Origin: Rhizobium sp. TH135
GTDB lineage: Bacteria; Pseudomonadota; Alphaproteobacteria; Rhizobiales; Rhizobiaceae
Direction: 5' to 3'
NCBI RefSeq assembly: GCF_002855515.1
Contig: NZ_PKRP01000002.1
Coordinates: forward strand, 682,001 to 746,000
DNA: 64,000 nucleotides
The number at the start of each line of letters is the position of its first letter. The stretch's first letter is position 1. This document shows, one piece after another, positions 20,241 to 29,068 of this stretch. A program made the position numbers and the translations under genes. The notes beneath the pieces are model-generated. The model ran no database searches, had not been told where the DNA came from, and saw only the letters and a list, made by a program, of their open reading frames with translations.

Positions 20241-20606
20241 ATGTCCTATCTCGCCTCTACGCTGGTAGCGCTCGTCGCGCTCGAACACATCTACATTCTG
20301 ATCCTTGAGATATTTCTGTGGACCACCCCGACCGGGCGCCGCGCCTTCGGCATGAAGCCCGAGCAGGCGGAAGCGACCAAGGTCATGGCGGCCAACCAGG
20401 GCCTCTACAACGGCTTCCTCGCCGCCGGCCTTCTATGGGGCCTGCTCCACCCGGATGTTGCCGTCGGCACTCAAATTCAGTTGTTTTTCCTTGGCTGCGT
20501 GCTGGTCGCCGGCCTATATGGAGGTGCAACGGCCTCGCGGAAGATTTTCGTCATCCAGGCGCTTCCCGCCGCCCTCGCCATTATCGCTGTCCTGATTGCC
20601 GGTTGA
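20241..20606 (+). CDS. DUF1304 family membrane protein
   Basis: This 121-residue protein has four membrane helices and the family pattern [15 protein letters not shown] with a conserved HxxI...E arrangement, followed by [14 protein letters not shown]. The function of DUF1304 is not known. Start 20241 (MSYLAST) follows GGGGAA; an upstream in-frame ATG at 20202 adds a hydrophilic stretch that does not fit the family. It sits between SURF1 and ispH in the same direction. Confidence 0.88.
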   Translation: MSYLASTLVALVALEHIYILILEIFLWTTPTGRRAFGMKPEQAEATKVMAANQGLYNGFLAAGLLWGLLHPDVAVGTQIQLFFLGCVLVAGLYGGATASRKIFVIQALPAALAIIAVLIAG

Positions 20607-20610
20607 TCCG

Positions 20611-21615
20611 ATGAACATGCACCAGAACCGACCCCCTTTGACGATCAGGCTCTGTGGCCCGCGCGGCTTCTGCGCCGGCGTCGACCGTGCCATCCAGATC
20701 GTCGTGCTCGCTCTCAAGCGCTACGGGGCTCCGGTTTATGTGCGCCACGAAATCGTCCACAACCGCTACGTCGTCGAAGGCCTGGAAGCCAAGGGCGCCA
20801 TCTTCGTCGAAGAACTCGACGAGATCCCGGCCGAGCATCGCCAACAGCCGGTGGTCTTCTCCGCCCATGGCGTGCCGAAGTCGGTGCCGGAAGATGCGGC
20901 AAGCCGCAACCTGTTCTATCTCGACGCCACGTGCCCGCTGGTCTCCAAGGTTCACAAGCAGGCCATGCGCCATGAGCGCCTCGGTCGCCATGTCATCCTG
21001 ATCGGCCATGCCGGGCATCCGGAGGTGATCGGGACCATGGGACAACTGCCGGAAGGCACGGTCTCCCTCGTCGAAACCGTCGAAGACGCGGACGCCTATC
21101 AGCCGCTCGACGCTGATAATCTCGGCTACGTCACCCAGACCACGCTCTCGGTCGATGATACCGCCGGCGTCATCGCGCGCCTGATGGAGCGCTTCCCGAA
21201 CCTGACGGCACCATCAGCAGACTCGATCTGCTACGCGACCACCAACCGCCAGGAAGCGGTGAAACACGCAGCCCCCGGCTGCGATCTCTTCATCGTCGTC
21301 GGTGCGCCGAATTCGTCCAACTCCAAACGTCTCGTCGAAGTGGCCTTGAGGGCAGGGGCCACCCGCTCGCTGCTCGTCCAGCGCGCCTCCGAGATCGACT
21401 GGGACTATGTCGGTGAAATCGGCACGCTCGGCATCTCCGCCGGCGCCTCCGCGCCGGAGGTCATCGTCGACGAGATCATCGACGCCTTCCGCCAGCGCTT
21501 TGACGCGAAGGTAGAGCTTGCGATCACGGCCGAGGAAAACGAGCATTTCCTCGTCAATCGGGAACTGCGCGACGTCGAACTGACGCGCGAGGACATGGCC
21601 TGGGTCAACGGCTGA
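20611..21615 (+). CDS. ispH: 4-hydroxy-3-methylbut-2-enyl diphosphate reductase
   Basis: IspH (LytB) makes IPP and DMAPP from HMBPP, the last step of the non-mevalonate isoprenoid pathway, using a [4Fe-4S] cluster. The 334-residue protein shows the three cluster cysteines in [24 protein letters not shown] and [11 protein letters not shown], and the substrate-binding segments [10 protein letters not shown] and FSAHGVP. ATG 20611 is used. It lies in the ctaE-SURF1-ispH-thrB-rnhA neighbourhood common in Rhizobiaceae. Confidence 0.98.
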   Translation: MNMHQNRPPLTIRLCGPRGFCAGVDRAIQIVVLALKRYGAPVYVRHEIVHNRYVVEGLEAKGAIFVEELDEIPAEHRQQPVVFSAHGVPKSVPEDAASRNLFYLDATCPLVSKVHKQAMRHERLGRHVILIGHAGHPEVIGTMGQLPEGTVSLVETVEDADAYQPLDADNLGYVTQTTLSVDDTAGVIARLMERFPNLTAPSADSICYATTNRQEAVKHAAPGCDLFIVVGAPNSSNSKRLVEVALRAGATRSLLVQRASEIDWDYVGEIGTLGISAGASAPEVIVDEIIDAFRQRFDAKVELAITAEENEHFLVNRELRDVELTREDMAWVNG

Positions 21616-21634
21616 GCTCGGGTACCCTGCGCGC

Positions 21635-23341
21635 TTAGTGGAAACCGGTTGCGCGCATATCCCGGTGAAGTCCTGCCGTCTGCTGATAGAGCGACAGCGC
21701 ATCGCGCGCCGGCATCGGTCGACCGAAGAGATAACCCTGTCCCTGCAGACACCCCATTGCCAGGAGCACCGCGGCCTGCGCTTCGGTTTCAATCCCCTCG
21801 GCCACGGTGTCCAGACGCATTTCGCGGCTCATCGCAACCAGGGCACGGGTGATGGCAGCGTCTGACGGGGACGTCTGGATATCGCGGATGAACCCCCGAT
21901 CGATCTTCAACGTCGAAAGTGGATAGCGCTGCAGCGAAGACAGCGACGCATAGCCGGTTCCGAAGTCGTCGAAGGCGACGCCGACACCGATGTCGCGGAT
22001 GGCCTTCAGCGTCAGCAGGCTGGCTTCGTCGTCATTCAGCGTCACCTCCTCGGTAACTTCGAGCTCCAGCCAATTGGCAGAGATTTCGTGTCGCTGCACG
22101 GCCTCGACTACCCGATCCCGCAGGTTCGCGGCGCGGAACTGTTGCGGGAAAAGATTGACGGCCACCTTGCAATCTCCGCCACCTGCGTTGAGTGACTTCG
22201 CCATCCGGCAGGCCTCGTCGATCGTCCACCAGCCGATTTCGGCAGCAAGCGTGCTTTGCTCCAGCGCCGGCAGGAAACGACCGGGCAGCAGCAGTCCGTG
22301 CTGCGGGTGGTTCCAGCGGATGAGTGCTTCGAAACCGACGATCCGTCGCGTAGTCAGCTCCACCTGCGGCTGAAAATAGAGCTCGAGATCGCCATTGCGC
22401 ATGGCGTGACGCAGCTCGTCGCGCATATCCCGTTTCGCCTGGCTCTCGCTGCGCATGGCAGGTTCGAAGAAGCGGTAAGACCGTCCCCCCGCTGCCTTGG
22501 CGCAATAGAGAGCAAAATCGGACGAAGCCAGCAGCTCGTCCGCGTCAGCCCCATGCTCAGGCGCAATCGCAATGCCGAGGCTCGCGCCCAGTTCCAGATG
22601 CATTCCGCCGAGGCTGAACGGTTTTCGAAAGGCCTCAAGGATCTTCACTGCCTCCTGCTGCACGACCAGCGGATCGCTACATGGCGCATAGAGAATGCCG
22701 AACTCGTCACCGCCAAGGCGCGCAACGGTAGCTGTGTCGCCCAGCAGGTAGGGGATGCGCACGGCAATCGCCTGCAGCAGGCTGTCCCCCATCACATGGC
22801 CATGCGTGTCGTTGACCTCCTTGAAGCCGTCGAGATCCATCAGGATCAGGCTGCATGGCTCGCCAGAAGCCATCTTTTGCGCAAGCACGGTCATGAATTC
22901 ATGACGGTTCTGCAGCCCGGTCAGGGTGTCGTGAGAGGCAAGACGCATCAGGCGGGCATCCCGCTCGCGCCGTTCGGATATGTCCTTAATCGCAGCACCC
23001 GCCCAAAACCCGTCCTCGGCAGTCCAGGTGGAAAGCGTGATCTCGATCGGAAATTCAGACCCGTCGCTCCGCAGCGCGGAGACTTCCACCGGCTTGCCAC
23101 CGAGTCCCGGCTTGGCGCCGCCTGCGACATTGGCCATGCCTACCGTGTGGGCACCGCGCATGCGCTCCGGAATGATCATGGTAACCGGATGCCCCCGGAT
23201 CTGATCCGGTTCGTAGCCGAACATGCTGCAGAACGCGTCATTCGCAAAGCGGATGTCGCCGTGACTATCGACCACAATGAGCGCGAGGCTCATGGCGGCA
23301 GCAAAATCGTGCGCCATGCGGGCGGTTGGCGGAAGGTCCAT
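21635..23341 (-). CDS. PAS-GGDEF-EAL cyclic di-GMP protein
   Basis: A soluble 568-residue bifunctional c-di-GMP protein. Residues 10-115 form a PAS domain (VDSHGDIRFANDAFCSMFGY, closing at AAIKDISERRERD). Residues 125-290 form a GGDEF diguanylate cyclase domain with an intact signature in ARLGGDEFGILYA. Residues 305-555 form an EAL phosphodiesterase domain with FEALIRW, LEVTEEV, FDDFGTGYASL, LKIDRGFI and DTVAEGIET, so its metal ligands are mostly present; NxFPQQ replaces the usual NxSxxQ. Both activities are possible. It lies opposite to ispH and thrB and splits that gene pair. Confidence 0.95.
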   Translation of the reverse strand: MDLPPTARMAHDFAAAMSLALIVVDSHGDIRFANDAFCSMFGYEPDQIRGHPVTMIIPERMRGAHTVGMANVAGGAKPGLGGKPVEVSALRSDGSEFPIEITLSTWTAEDGFWAGAAIKDISERRERDARLMRLASHDTLTGLQNRHEFMTVLAQKMASGEPCSLILMDLDGFKEVNDTHGHVMGDSLLQAIAVRIPYLLGDTATVARLGGDEFGILYAPCSDPLVVQQEAVKILEAFRKPFSLGGMHLELGASLGIAIAPEHGADADELLASSDFALYCAKAAGGRSYRFFEPAMRSESQAKRDMRDELRHAMRNGDLELYFQPQVELTTRRIVGFEALIRWNHPQHGLLLPGRFLPALEQSTLAAEIGWWTIDEACRMAKSLNAGGGDCKVAVNLFPQQFRAANLRDRVVEAVQRHEISANWLELEVTEEVTLNDDEASLLTLKAIRDIGVGVAFDDFGTGYASLSSLQRYPLSTLKIDRGFIRDIQTSPSDAAITRALVAMSREMRLDTVAEGIETEAQAAVLLAMGCLQGQGYLFGRPMPARDALSLYQQTAGLHRDMRATGFH

Positions 23342-23432
23342 TGCGTCATTCCGGTCATTATTTGAGGGAATACTACAGGAATAATATTAGCGAGCTGTAA
23401 AATTTGCGTCGGTTTGGGACAGGCTGAGCAAC

Positions 23433-23461
23433 TTGAAGCGTACACATCAAGTGTGTATAAC
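23433..23461 (+). promoter_or_regulatory. hicAB promoter with operator in its spacer
   Basis: TTGAAG (23433-23438) and TATAAC (23456-23461) are 17 bases apart, a good sigma-70 layout. The perfect inverted repeat TACACA-tcaag-TGTGTA (23441-23457) fills the spacer and overlaps the -10, as expected for an autorepressor such as HicB. The -10 ends six bases before the hicA ATG, so transcripts would start at or next to that codon. Confidence 0.75.
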
Positions 23462-23467
23462 CATCTG

Positions 23468-23656
23468 ATGAGGAGTTCAGCAGTCATTGCCGCGTTGAAG
23501 GCAGACGGGTGGTATGAAGTCTCCACCAAGGGCAGTCATGTCCAGTTCAAACATGACGCAAAGCCCGGCCGCGTGACTGTGCCCCATCCAAAGAGGGATC
23601 TGCCGATCGGAACTCTGAAGAACATCGAGAAACAGTCTGGGTTGAAGCTGAGGTGA
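23468..23656 (+). CDS. hicA: HicA-type mRNA interferase toxin
   Basis: The 62-residue protein has the double-stranded-RNA-binding-like HicA fold: MRSSAVIAALKADGWYEV, then the active-site histidine segment KGSHVQFKHDAKPGRVTVPHP and the C-terminal helix GTLKNIEKQSGLKL. HicA cleaves mRNA when not bound by HicB. No ribosome site precedes the ATG, which fits a leaderless transcript from the promoter just upstream. hicB begins five bases after its stop. Confidence 0.93.
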   Translation: MRSSAVIAALKADGWYEVSTKGSHVQFKHDAKPGRVTVPHPKRDLPIGTLKNIEKQSGLKLR

Positions 23657-23660
23657 TCGC

Positions 23661-24095
23661 ATGCACAATTTCATCGGCCTGATCCACAAGGATCCTGACA
23701 GCGATTATGGCGTCTCCTTTCCCGACTTTCCGGGCGTAGCGACGGCTGGCACGAATCTGGACGATGCACGCCGAATGGCGGAGGAGGCGCTGGCTTTCCA
23801 TGTCGAAGGCATGGTCGAGGACGGTGAGGCGATCCCCGAGCCTTCTTCGCTCGAGGCGATCATGTCTGATCCGGAAAACAGCGATGCCGTGGCCGTTCTC
23901 ATTCCGCTCAGAGGTCCTGCCAAGAAGGCAGTTCGCGTCAACATCACGTTGGCAGAGGATCTGCTGCGTGCGATTGATTCCCATGCAGAAGCGCATGGTC
24001 TGACACGCTCCGGCTTCCTCGCGCAGGCAGCAGAGCGCCAAATGAAGGACGATGGGAACCACAACAACGCCAAGGGCTATGCACTGTCAGCCTGA
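23661..24095 (+). CDS. hicB: HicB-type antitoxin
   Basis: The 144-residue antitoxin has the N-terminal partially degraded RNase H fold of HicB (FIGLIHKDPDSDYGVSFPDFP, then AEEALAFHVEGMVEDG) and a C-terminal ribbon-helix-helix-like DNA-binding segment (VRVNITLAEDLLRAIDSHA...TRSGFLAQAAER). It should neutralise HicA and repress the pair at the inverted repeat in the promoter. At 144 residues it is a long form of HicB. Confidence 0.93.
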   Translation: MHNFIGLIHKDPDSDYGVSFPDFPGVATAGTNLDDARRMAEEALAFHVEGMVEDGEAIPEPSSLEAIMSDPENSDAVAVLIPLRGPAKKAVRVNITLAEDLLRAIDSHAEAHGLTRSGFLAQAAERQMKDDGNHNNAKGYALSA

Positions 24096-24208
24096 TGGAG
24101 CTGGCGCACGCCCCATTTCCTGTGCCCCGTGTCGTTCCAGGGCTGGCATGCGCGCCGCACCCGTTATAGGACTCGGCCATCCCCGAAGCGGCACGGAACC
24201 TCAAAGCT

Positions 24209-25174
24209 GTGGCAGTTTACACCGACATCAACGAAATCGATCTCAAGGCCTTCCTCGCGCAATATGACGCGGGCGAACTCCTGTCCTACAAGGGCATCGC
24301 GGAAGGCGTCGAGAACACCAATTTCCTGCTGCACACGACGAAGCAGCCGCTGATCCTGACGCTTTATGAGAAGCGCGTGGACCGCAACGATCTGCCCTTC
24401 TTCCTCGGCCTGATGCATCATTTGTCGGAACGCGGCCTGTCCTGCCCGCTGCCTTTGCCGCGTAAGGATGGCGCGCTGCTCGGCGAACTCTCCGGCCGAC
24501 CCGCTGCTCTCATCTCCTTCCTGGAAGGCATGTGGCTGCGCAAGCCGGAAGCCCAGCACTGCCGCGAAGTTGGCAAGGCGCTCGCTGCCATGCATGTGGC
24601 CAGCGAAGGCTTTGAACTCACCCGCCCCAATGCGCTTTCGCTGGAAGGCTGGCAGACGCTCTGGGCAAAGTCCGAGGCCCGCGCCGACGAGGTCGAGACC
24701 GGGCTCGAAGACGAGATCGGCGCCGAGCTCGATTTCCTCGCCGCCCACTGGCCGAAAGAGCTGCCATCAGGCGTTATCCATGCCGACCTCTTCCCCGACA
24801 ACGTCTTCTTCCTCGGCGATGATCTCTCGGGCCTGATCGACTTCTATTTCGCCTGCAACGACTTCCTTGTCTATGACCTGTCGATTTGCCTGAATGCCTG
24901 GTGCTTCGAGAAGGACGGTGCCTACAACATCACCAAGGGCAAGGCGATGATCGAGGGTTATCTCTCGGTGCGCCCGCTGTCCGCTGACGAGATCGCAAGC
25001 CTGCCGGTCCTTTGCCGCGGCTCGGCGCTGCGCTTCTTCCTGACGCGCCTCTATGACTGGCTGACGACGCCCGAAGGCGCGCTGGTGGTCAAGAAGGACC
25101 CGCTCGAATATCTGCGCAAGCTACGCTTCCATCGCGCCGTGACCAATGCCTCCGAATACGGACTGATTTCATGA
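24209..25174 (+). CDS. thrB: Homoserine kinase (ThrB, choline-kinase-like type)
   Basis: ThrB phosphorylates L-homoserine on the path to threonine; the partner ThrC is encoded at 33970-35376. This 321-residue version belongs to the aminoglycoside phosphotransferase-like family used by many proteobacteria rather than the GHMP family: [10 protein letters not shown], the catalytic loop [14 protein letters not shown] (HxD...N) and the metal aspartate in [11 protein letters not shown]. Translation is taken from GTG 24209. Its stop overlaps the rnhA start as ATGA. Confidence 0.96.
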   Translation: MAVYTDINEIDLKAFLAQYDAGELLSYKGIAEGVENTNFLLHTTKQPLILTLYEKRVDRNDLPFFLGLMHHLSERGLSCPLPLPRKDGALLGELSGRPAALISFLEGMWLRKPEAQHCREVGKALAAMHVASEGFELTRPNALSLEGWQTLWAKSEARADEVETGLEDEIGAELDFLAAHWPKELPSGVIHADLFPDNVFFLGDDLSGLIDFYFACNDFLVYDLSICLNAWCFEKDGAYNITKGKAMIEGYLSVRPLSADEIASLPVLCRGSALRFFLTRLYDWLTTPEGALVVKKDPLEYLRKLRFHRAVTNASEYGLIS

Positions 25175-25641
25175 AACATGTCGACATCTTCACCGACGGT
25201 GCCTGCTCGGGTAATCCCGGCCCTGGCGGCTGGGGCGCGGTTCTGCGCTATGGCGAAACCGAAAAGGAGCTCTGCGGCGGCGAGGCGGATACCACCAACA
25301 ATCGCATGGAATTGCTCGCCACCATTACAGCGCTGAATGCGCTCAAGGACGCCTGCGAAGTCGACCTCTACACCGACAGCAAATATGTCATGGACGGCAT
25401 CTCCAAGTGGATTTTCGGCTGGAAGAAGAACGGCTGGAAGACCGCCGACAAGAAGCCGGTCAAGAATGGCGAACTCTGGCAGGCACTCGACGTCGCCAAC
25501 CAGCGCCACAAGGTCAAATGGCACTGGGTCAAGGGCCATGCCGGCCATCCTGAAAACGAACGCGCCGACGAGCTTGCCCGCAAAGGCATGGAGCCCTTCA
25601 AGAAGACGGGTGGCTTTCCGAAGTCGTTGCTGGTGAAGTGA
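25171..25641 (+). CDS. rnhA: Ribonuclease HI
   Basis: RNase HI cuts the RNA strand of RNA-DNA hybrids. The 156-residue enzyme has the four acidic metal ligands in [18 protein letters not shown] (Asp), NNRMELLA (Glu), [11 protein letters not shown] (Asp) and ENERADELA (Asp), and the basic handle segment [17 protein letters not shown]. It overlaps thrB by four bases and is probably co-transcribed with it. Confidence 0.98.
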   Translation: MKHVDIFTDGACSGNPGPGGWGAVLRYGETEKELCGGEADTTNNRMELLATITALNALKDACEVDLYTDSKYVMDGISKWIFGWKKNGWKTADKKPVKNGELWQALDVANQRHKVKWHWVKGHAGHPENERADELARKGMEPFKKTGGFPKSLLVK

Positions 25642-25733
25642 GCGTCGGGCGAGGATGGCGCGTCGCGCCGCCCTCTTGCCCTTTCCTCCGTTCACCCTAT
25701 GCTCCCCGCAAACCAACACGACGGGAGGCATCC

Positions 25734-26042
25734 ATGATCCAGCACTGCGTATTCCTGCGCTTCAAGGCAGCAGTTCAGGAGACCGAGAAGCAGGCGATCT
25801 ATGCCGCAATTACGGCCTTGAGTGACGTGGTCCCGGGGATGCTGGAGGTCAAGGCAGGACCGAATGTCTCGCCCGAGGGCCTGAGTGGCGGTTACAACGA
25901 CGGCTTCATCGTCACCTTCGAGGACGAGATGGTGCGCGACTACTATCTCAAGCACCCGAAACATATTGAAGTCGGCGAGCGTATCGTAAGCGCCACCGAT
26001 GGCGGTCTGGCTGGCATTCTCGTCTTCGACCTCGCCCACTGA
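25734..26042 (+). CDS. Dabb family (stress-responsive A/B barrel) protein
   Basis: The 102-residue protein is a dimeric alpha-beta barrel domain: MIQHCVFLRFKAAV at the start, VVPGMLEVKAGPNVSPE in the middle and DYYLKHPKHIEVGERI towards the end, a pattern typical of the Dabb family. The biochemical role in bacteria is unknown. Start 25734 follows GGGAGG and is well supported. Confidence 0.9.
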   Translation: MIQHCVFLRFKAAVQETEKQAIYAAITALSDVVPGMLEVKAGPNVSPEGLSGGYNDGFIVTFEDEMVRDYYLKHPKHIEVGERIVSATDGGLAGILVFDLAH

Positions 26043-26055
26043 TATCGGGGCTCAA

Positions 26056-26084
26056 ACGAAAAGAGGCCCGGTTTCCCGGGCCTC
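26056..26084 (-). terminator. Rho-independent terminator of the peroxiredoxin gene
   Basis: Read leftward, nine-base arms GAGGCCCGG and CCGGGCCTC flank a four-base loop and are followed by TTTTCGTTT. It lies between the convergent Dabb and peroxiredoxin genes. The rightward strand lacks a T-run, so it serves the peroxiredoxin gene. Confidence 0.85.
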
Positions 26085-26110
26085 CGAAGTCGGAAGATAG
26101 GCTCTGCCGC

Positions 26111-26602
26111 TCAGGCGCCGAGCTGCTCGATCATCGTGGCCGCTGAGGACACGGTCGCCTGGCCGGGGTTTTCCTCGATGTTGAGGCTCTTCACCACGCC
26201 GTCTTCCACTAGCATCGAATAGCGCTTCGAGCGTACGCCGAGACCGCCGCCAGACAGGTCGATGTCGAGGCCGATTGCCTTGGTGAAACCGGCGTCCCAG
26301 TCGGCGAGGAAGTGGATCTTGCCCATGCCGCCCGAATGCTGCGCCCAGGCGCCCATCACGTGCCAGTCATTGACCGAGACCACGGCAATCGCGTCGACGC
26401 CGCGCGCCATGAGCGCATCGCGGTTCTCCAGATAACCGGGCAGGTGGTTCAGCGTGCAGGTCGGGGTAAACGCACCGGGGACGGCAAAGACGACGACCTT
26501 CTTGCCGGCAAACAGCTGTTCCGTGGTGACTTCCACCGGGCCGTCAGCGGTCTTTTCCTTGAAGGTGGCCTGGGGCAGCTTTTCGCCAATGGCAATGGTC
26601 AT
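26111..26602 (-). CDS. Peroxiredoxin, Prx5/glutaredoxin-dependent type
   Basis: A 163-residue AhpC/TSA-like peroxidase reducing hydrogen peroxide and organic hydroperoxides. The active-site motif PGAFTPTCTLNH holds the peroxidatic cysteine at about residue 49; the protein contains no second cysteine, so it is a 1-Cys form that needs an external thiol such as glutaredoxin. SVNDWHVMGAWA and GGLGVRSKRYSMLVEDGVV are typical of the Prx5 group. Confidence 0.96.
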   Translation of the reverse strand: MTIAIGEKLPQATFKEKTADGPVEVTTEQLFAGKKVVVFAVPGAFTPTCTLNHLPGYLENRDALMARGVDAIAVVSVNDWHVMGAWAQHSGGMGKIHFLADWDAGFTKAIGLDIDLSGGGLGVRSKRYSMLVEDGVVKSLNIEENPGQATVSSAATMIEQLGA

Positions 26603-26674
26603 GAAATCGTCCTCGCTTACGTTGAGCCGCCCGAAACCCCTCCGGACGGCGGTCGAGGCGAATATAGGTGGAGG

Positions 26675-27547
26675 TCATTCAAAGGCAAGCACGGTTTCCA
26701 TGGCGCGGCTGTCGCTGACGACGAGGATGCCCCAGTGTTTGCCGGCGATCCGATACTTCTTCGGCAGTTTTTTGATCGGCAATGTCAGTACCGTTTCCCC
26801 CGAGGCCCCCGCAGTCATCGAGGCCTTGACGAAGACATGCCCGCTCGGACCGCTGACAAACACGCGCGGCACCTCCGCGGAAACCGGCATCTTCAGTCGA
26901 ATGACAAGCTCCTTGTTGTCCAGCTTGAGCTCATGCCCGATCACATGGAAGTCCGGGGAGGGGCCAGGCGGTACCTTCGACTGCGCGGAAGCAATGAGTG
27001 CCGCCTCCACCGGATTGGCGGTGCCGCCTTCATCCGCCGGAACAGTCAGATCGGCCTGGAAGGGAATGCAGATGTTCTGGCAGACGCCGACAAAGGCACT
27101 CAGGGTCACGCCGGATGTGTTCGGCGCATCCTTCAATGTGAGCGGCAGCGTGACGGGATGGTCGTAGCCGACATCGATCATGTCACCGTTCATCAGCACT
27201 TTCGGCACCGGAAAGCCGACGCTGTCGACCGTGTAGGAGACGCCCGGAGCCGGCGTGATCGCGGGTGGGATCCCGACGTCGCCGGGTTCCTTCCAATAGG
27301 TAATCCAGCCTGGCTTCGGCTCGATCACCAGGGCTCCGTGCCGCACGCCGTCGCCGGTTTCGGGCAGCAGGATCAGCCGCATCCGCCCACCTTCATTGAC
27401 AGCCCATTCGCTGCTGGCAGCCGCTACGGGACCCGCCGTGACCAGCGAGGCAAGCCCGATCGCAAGGGAAAGCATCATGAGCCGAGCGCTGCGCAAGCCG
27501 CATGACAGGCTGAAACGAGACATGTCTACTGCCGTTTTCGAGTTCAT
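26675..27547 (-). CDS. DsbD alpha-domain-like periplasmic protein
   Basis: The 290-residue exported protein has a signal peptide ending near VAAASS and one immunoglobulin-like domain resembling the N-terminal domain of DsbD/ScsB, including [13 protein letters not shown] and the cysteine pair in [10 protein letters not shown]. In full-length DsbD this domain hands electrons to periplasmic partners. Here the membrane and thioredoxin domains are absent and no partner is adjacent, so the electron source is unknown. Starts at 27547 or 27523 are both possible; neither has a strong ribosome site. Confidence 0.82.
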   Translation of the reverse strand: MNSKTAVDMSRFSLSCGLRSARLMMLSLAIGLASLVTAGPVAAASSEWAVNEGGRMRLILLPETGDGVRHGALVIEPKPGWITYWKEPGDVGIPPAITPAPGVSYTVDSVGFPVPKVLMNGDMIDVGYDHPVTLPLTLKDAPNTSGVTLSAFVGVCQNICIPFQADLTVPADEGGTANPVEAALIASAQSKVPPGPSPDFHVIGHELKLDNKELVIRLKMPVSAEVPRVFVSGPSGHVFVKASMTAGASGETVLTLPIKKLPKKYRIAGKHWGILVVSDSRAMETVLAFE

Positions 27548-27709
27548 TTAACCGGCTCTAGAAGATCACTCTCGCCTTGGCCAGTCACGCTTGCTTCATG
27601 CTCATCATTTTGGGTTGATCACAATCCGCTTCTGCCTCATCTTGGATATGAGACCACATCTGAACCACGCATGAAGCCGATTGCCGTCGAGGCAGCCAAG
27701 GAGGCGGGC

Positions 27710-28315
27710 ATGGCATTGTCGTCTAAAACCAGTCTGAGAGAACGCGGTTTCCTGGATGGCAACCTGCTGATCGCCATGCCGGGCATGGCAGACGGCAATT
27801 TCGCCCGCGCCGTCGTCTATATCTGCGCCCACTCGGATGCCGGCGCCATGGGCTTCATCATCAACCGCGCGCAATCGGTGACCTTCGCCGATCTCCTGCT
27901 GCATCTAGAGCTGATCGACCGCAACGACGCCATCATGCTGCCCGATCACGCCCGCCATTTCCCCATCCAGTGCGGTGGTCCGGTGGAGCAGAACCGCGGC
28001 TTCGTCCTGCATTCCGATGACTATCTCTCCGACAGCTCCATCCCCGTCAGCGACGACATCTCGCTCACCGCCACCCTCGACATCGTCCGCGCCATCTCAG
28101 ACGGCCGAGGCCCGCGCCACGCGACCATGCTGCTCGGCTATGCCGGCTGGGGGCCGGGCCAGCTGGAAGAGGAGATCGCCCAGAACGGCTGGCTGCATTG
28201 CGCGGCCACCGAAAGCCTGATCTTCGACCGCAGCCTCGACAACAAATACGACCGGGCGCTAGCCCTTATGGGCATCAACCCGGCCATGCTGTCGATGGAT
28301 GCGGGGCACGCTTGA
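27710..28315 (+). CDS. YqgE/AlgH family protein
   Basis: The 201-residue protein matches the YqgE/AlgH family (UPF0301): [37 protein letters not shown] at the start, [17 protein letters not shown], and [15 protein letters not shown] near the C-terminus. The molecular function is unsettled. Start 27710 (MALSSK) is preferred because GGAGG lies five bases upstream; ATG at 27671 is an alternative. Confidence 0.92.
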   Translation: MALSSKTSLRERGFLDGNLLIAMPGMADGNFARAVVYICAHSDAGAMGFIINRAQSVTFADLLLHLELIDRNDAIMLPDHARHFPIQCGGPVEQNRGFVLHSDDYLSDSSIPVSDDISLTATLDIVRAISDGRGPRHATMLLGYAGWGPGQLEEEIAQNGWLHCAATESLIFDRSLDNKYDRALALMGINPAMLSMDAGHA

Positions 28316-28420
28316 AGGAGCAAGTCTGCTGGTTGCGTTCTTTCCGCTTGCAAGCTGAGTGAGCGTAGTCATTCTCTTGGTGCCTGACCAGCGGGTCCGG
28401 CCCAATTGAGACCCCACCCC

Positions 28421-29056
28421 ATGCCCTCCACCGACATCCTCATCGCCTTCTTCATCACCACCGCCGTCTTCGCCTTCATCCCGGGCCCCGCCATGCTCTA
28501 TGTCGCGGCCCGCACGCTGGCAGCGGACCGCCGTGCAGGGCTGATGGCGACATCAGGGATTCATGTCGGCTGTTACGTGCATGTGGTGGCCGCAGCAGCG
28601 GGTCTGTCGGTGCTCTTCCATGTCGTCCCAACGCTCTATCTGGCGGTGAAGCTGGCAGGGGCTGCTTACCTGATCTATCTCGGCGTTCGCATGTTCCGCG
28701 CGGCTAGGGCGGTTGGCGCAACGCCCGTTGCAGTGCTGGCGCAGAAATCGACGGGCCGTGCTTTCCTGGAAAGCATGCTGGTCGAGGTACTCAATCCGAA
28801 GACGGCGATTTTCTTCCTCGCCTTCCTGCCGCAGTTCATTGACCCTGCTGCGAGCTTCCCTGTCTGGCTGCAGTTCGTGATCCTTGGCACCCTGGTCAAT
28901 GTGATGTTCACGATCGCCGATGTGGCTTGCGTTATGGCCGCCAGCACCGTCACCAGACGCCTGGCGCGGGTTTCATCACTGCAACGCAATCTGCAAAGGG
29001 CAGGGGGCGCAATCCTCGTCGGCCTCGGCCTTCACGTCGCCCTCCAGCGCACGTGA
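28421..29056 (+). CDS. LysE/RhtB family exporter
   Basis: The 211-residue membrane protein has six hydrophobic segments and the RhtB/LysE pattern FIPGPAMLYVAARTLAADRRAG followed by GIHVGCYVHVVAAAAGLS, then VEVLNPKTAIFFLAFLPQF. Members export amino acids and related metabolites; the substrate is not known here. A TTG at 28406 is in frame, but ATG 28421 begins the first helix. Confidence 0.93.
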   Translation: MPSTDILIAFFITTAVFAFIPGPAMLYVAARTLAADRRAGLMATSGIHVGCYVHVVAAAAGLSVLFHVVPTLYLAVKLAGAAYLIYLGVRMFRAARAVGATPVAVLAQKSTGRAFLESMLVEVLNPKTAIFFLAFLPQFIDPAASFPVWLQFVILGTLVNVMFTIADVACVMAASTVTRRLARVSSLQRNLQRAGGAILVGLGLHVALQRT

Positions 29057-29068
29057 AGACCATCCGCC

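Noticed and set aside
22256..23365. Rightward frame of 369 codons opposite the PAS-GGDEF-EAL gene
   Set aside because: It is a shadow frame of a gene with clear GGDEF and EAL motifs.
26312..27505. Rightward frame of 397 codons across the peroxiredoxin and DsbD-like genes
   Set aside because: It spans two opposite genes and their intergenic gap, with no recognisable fold.
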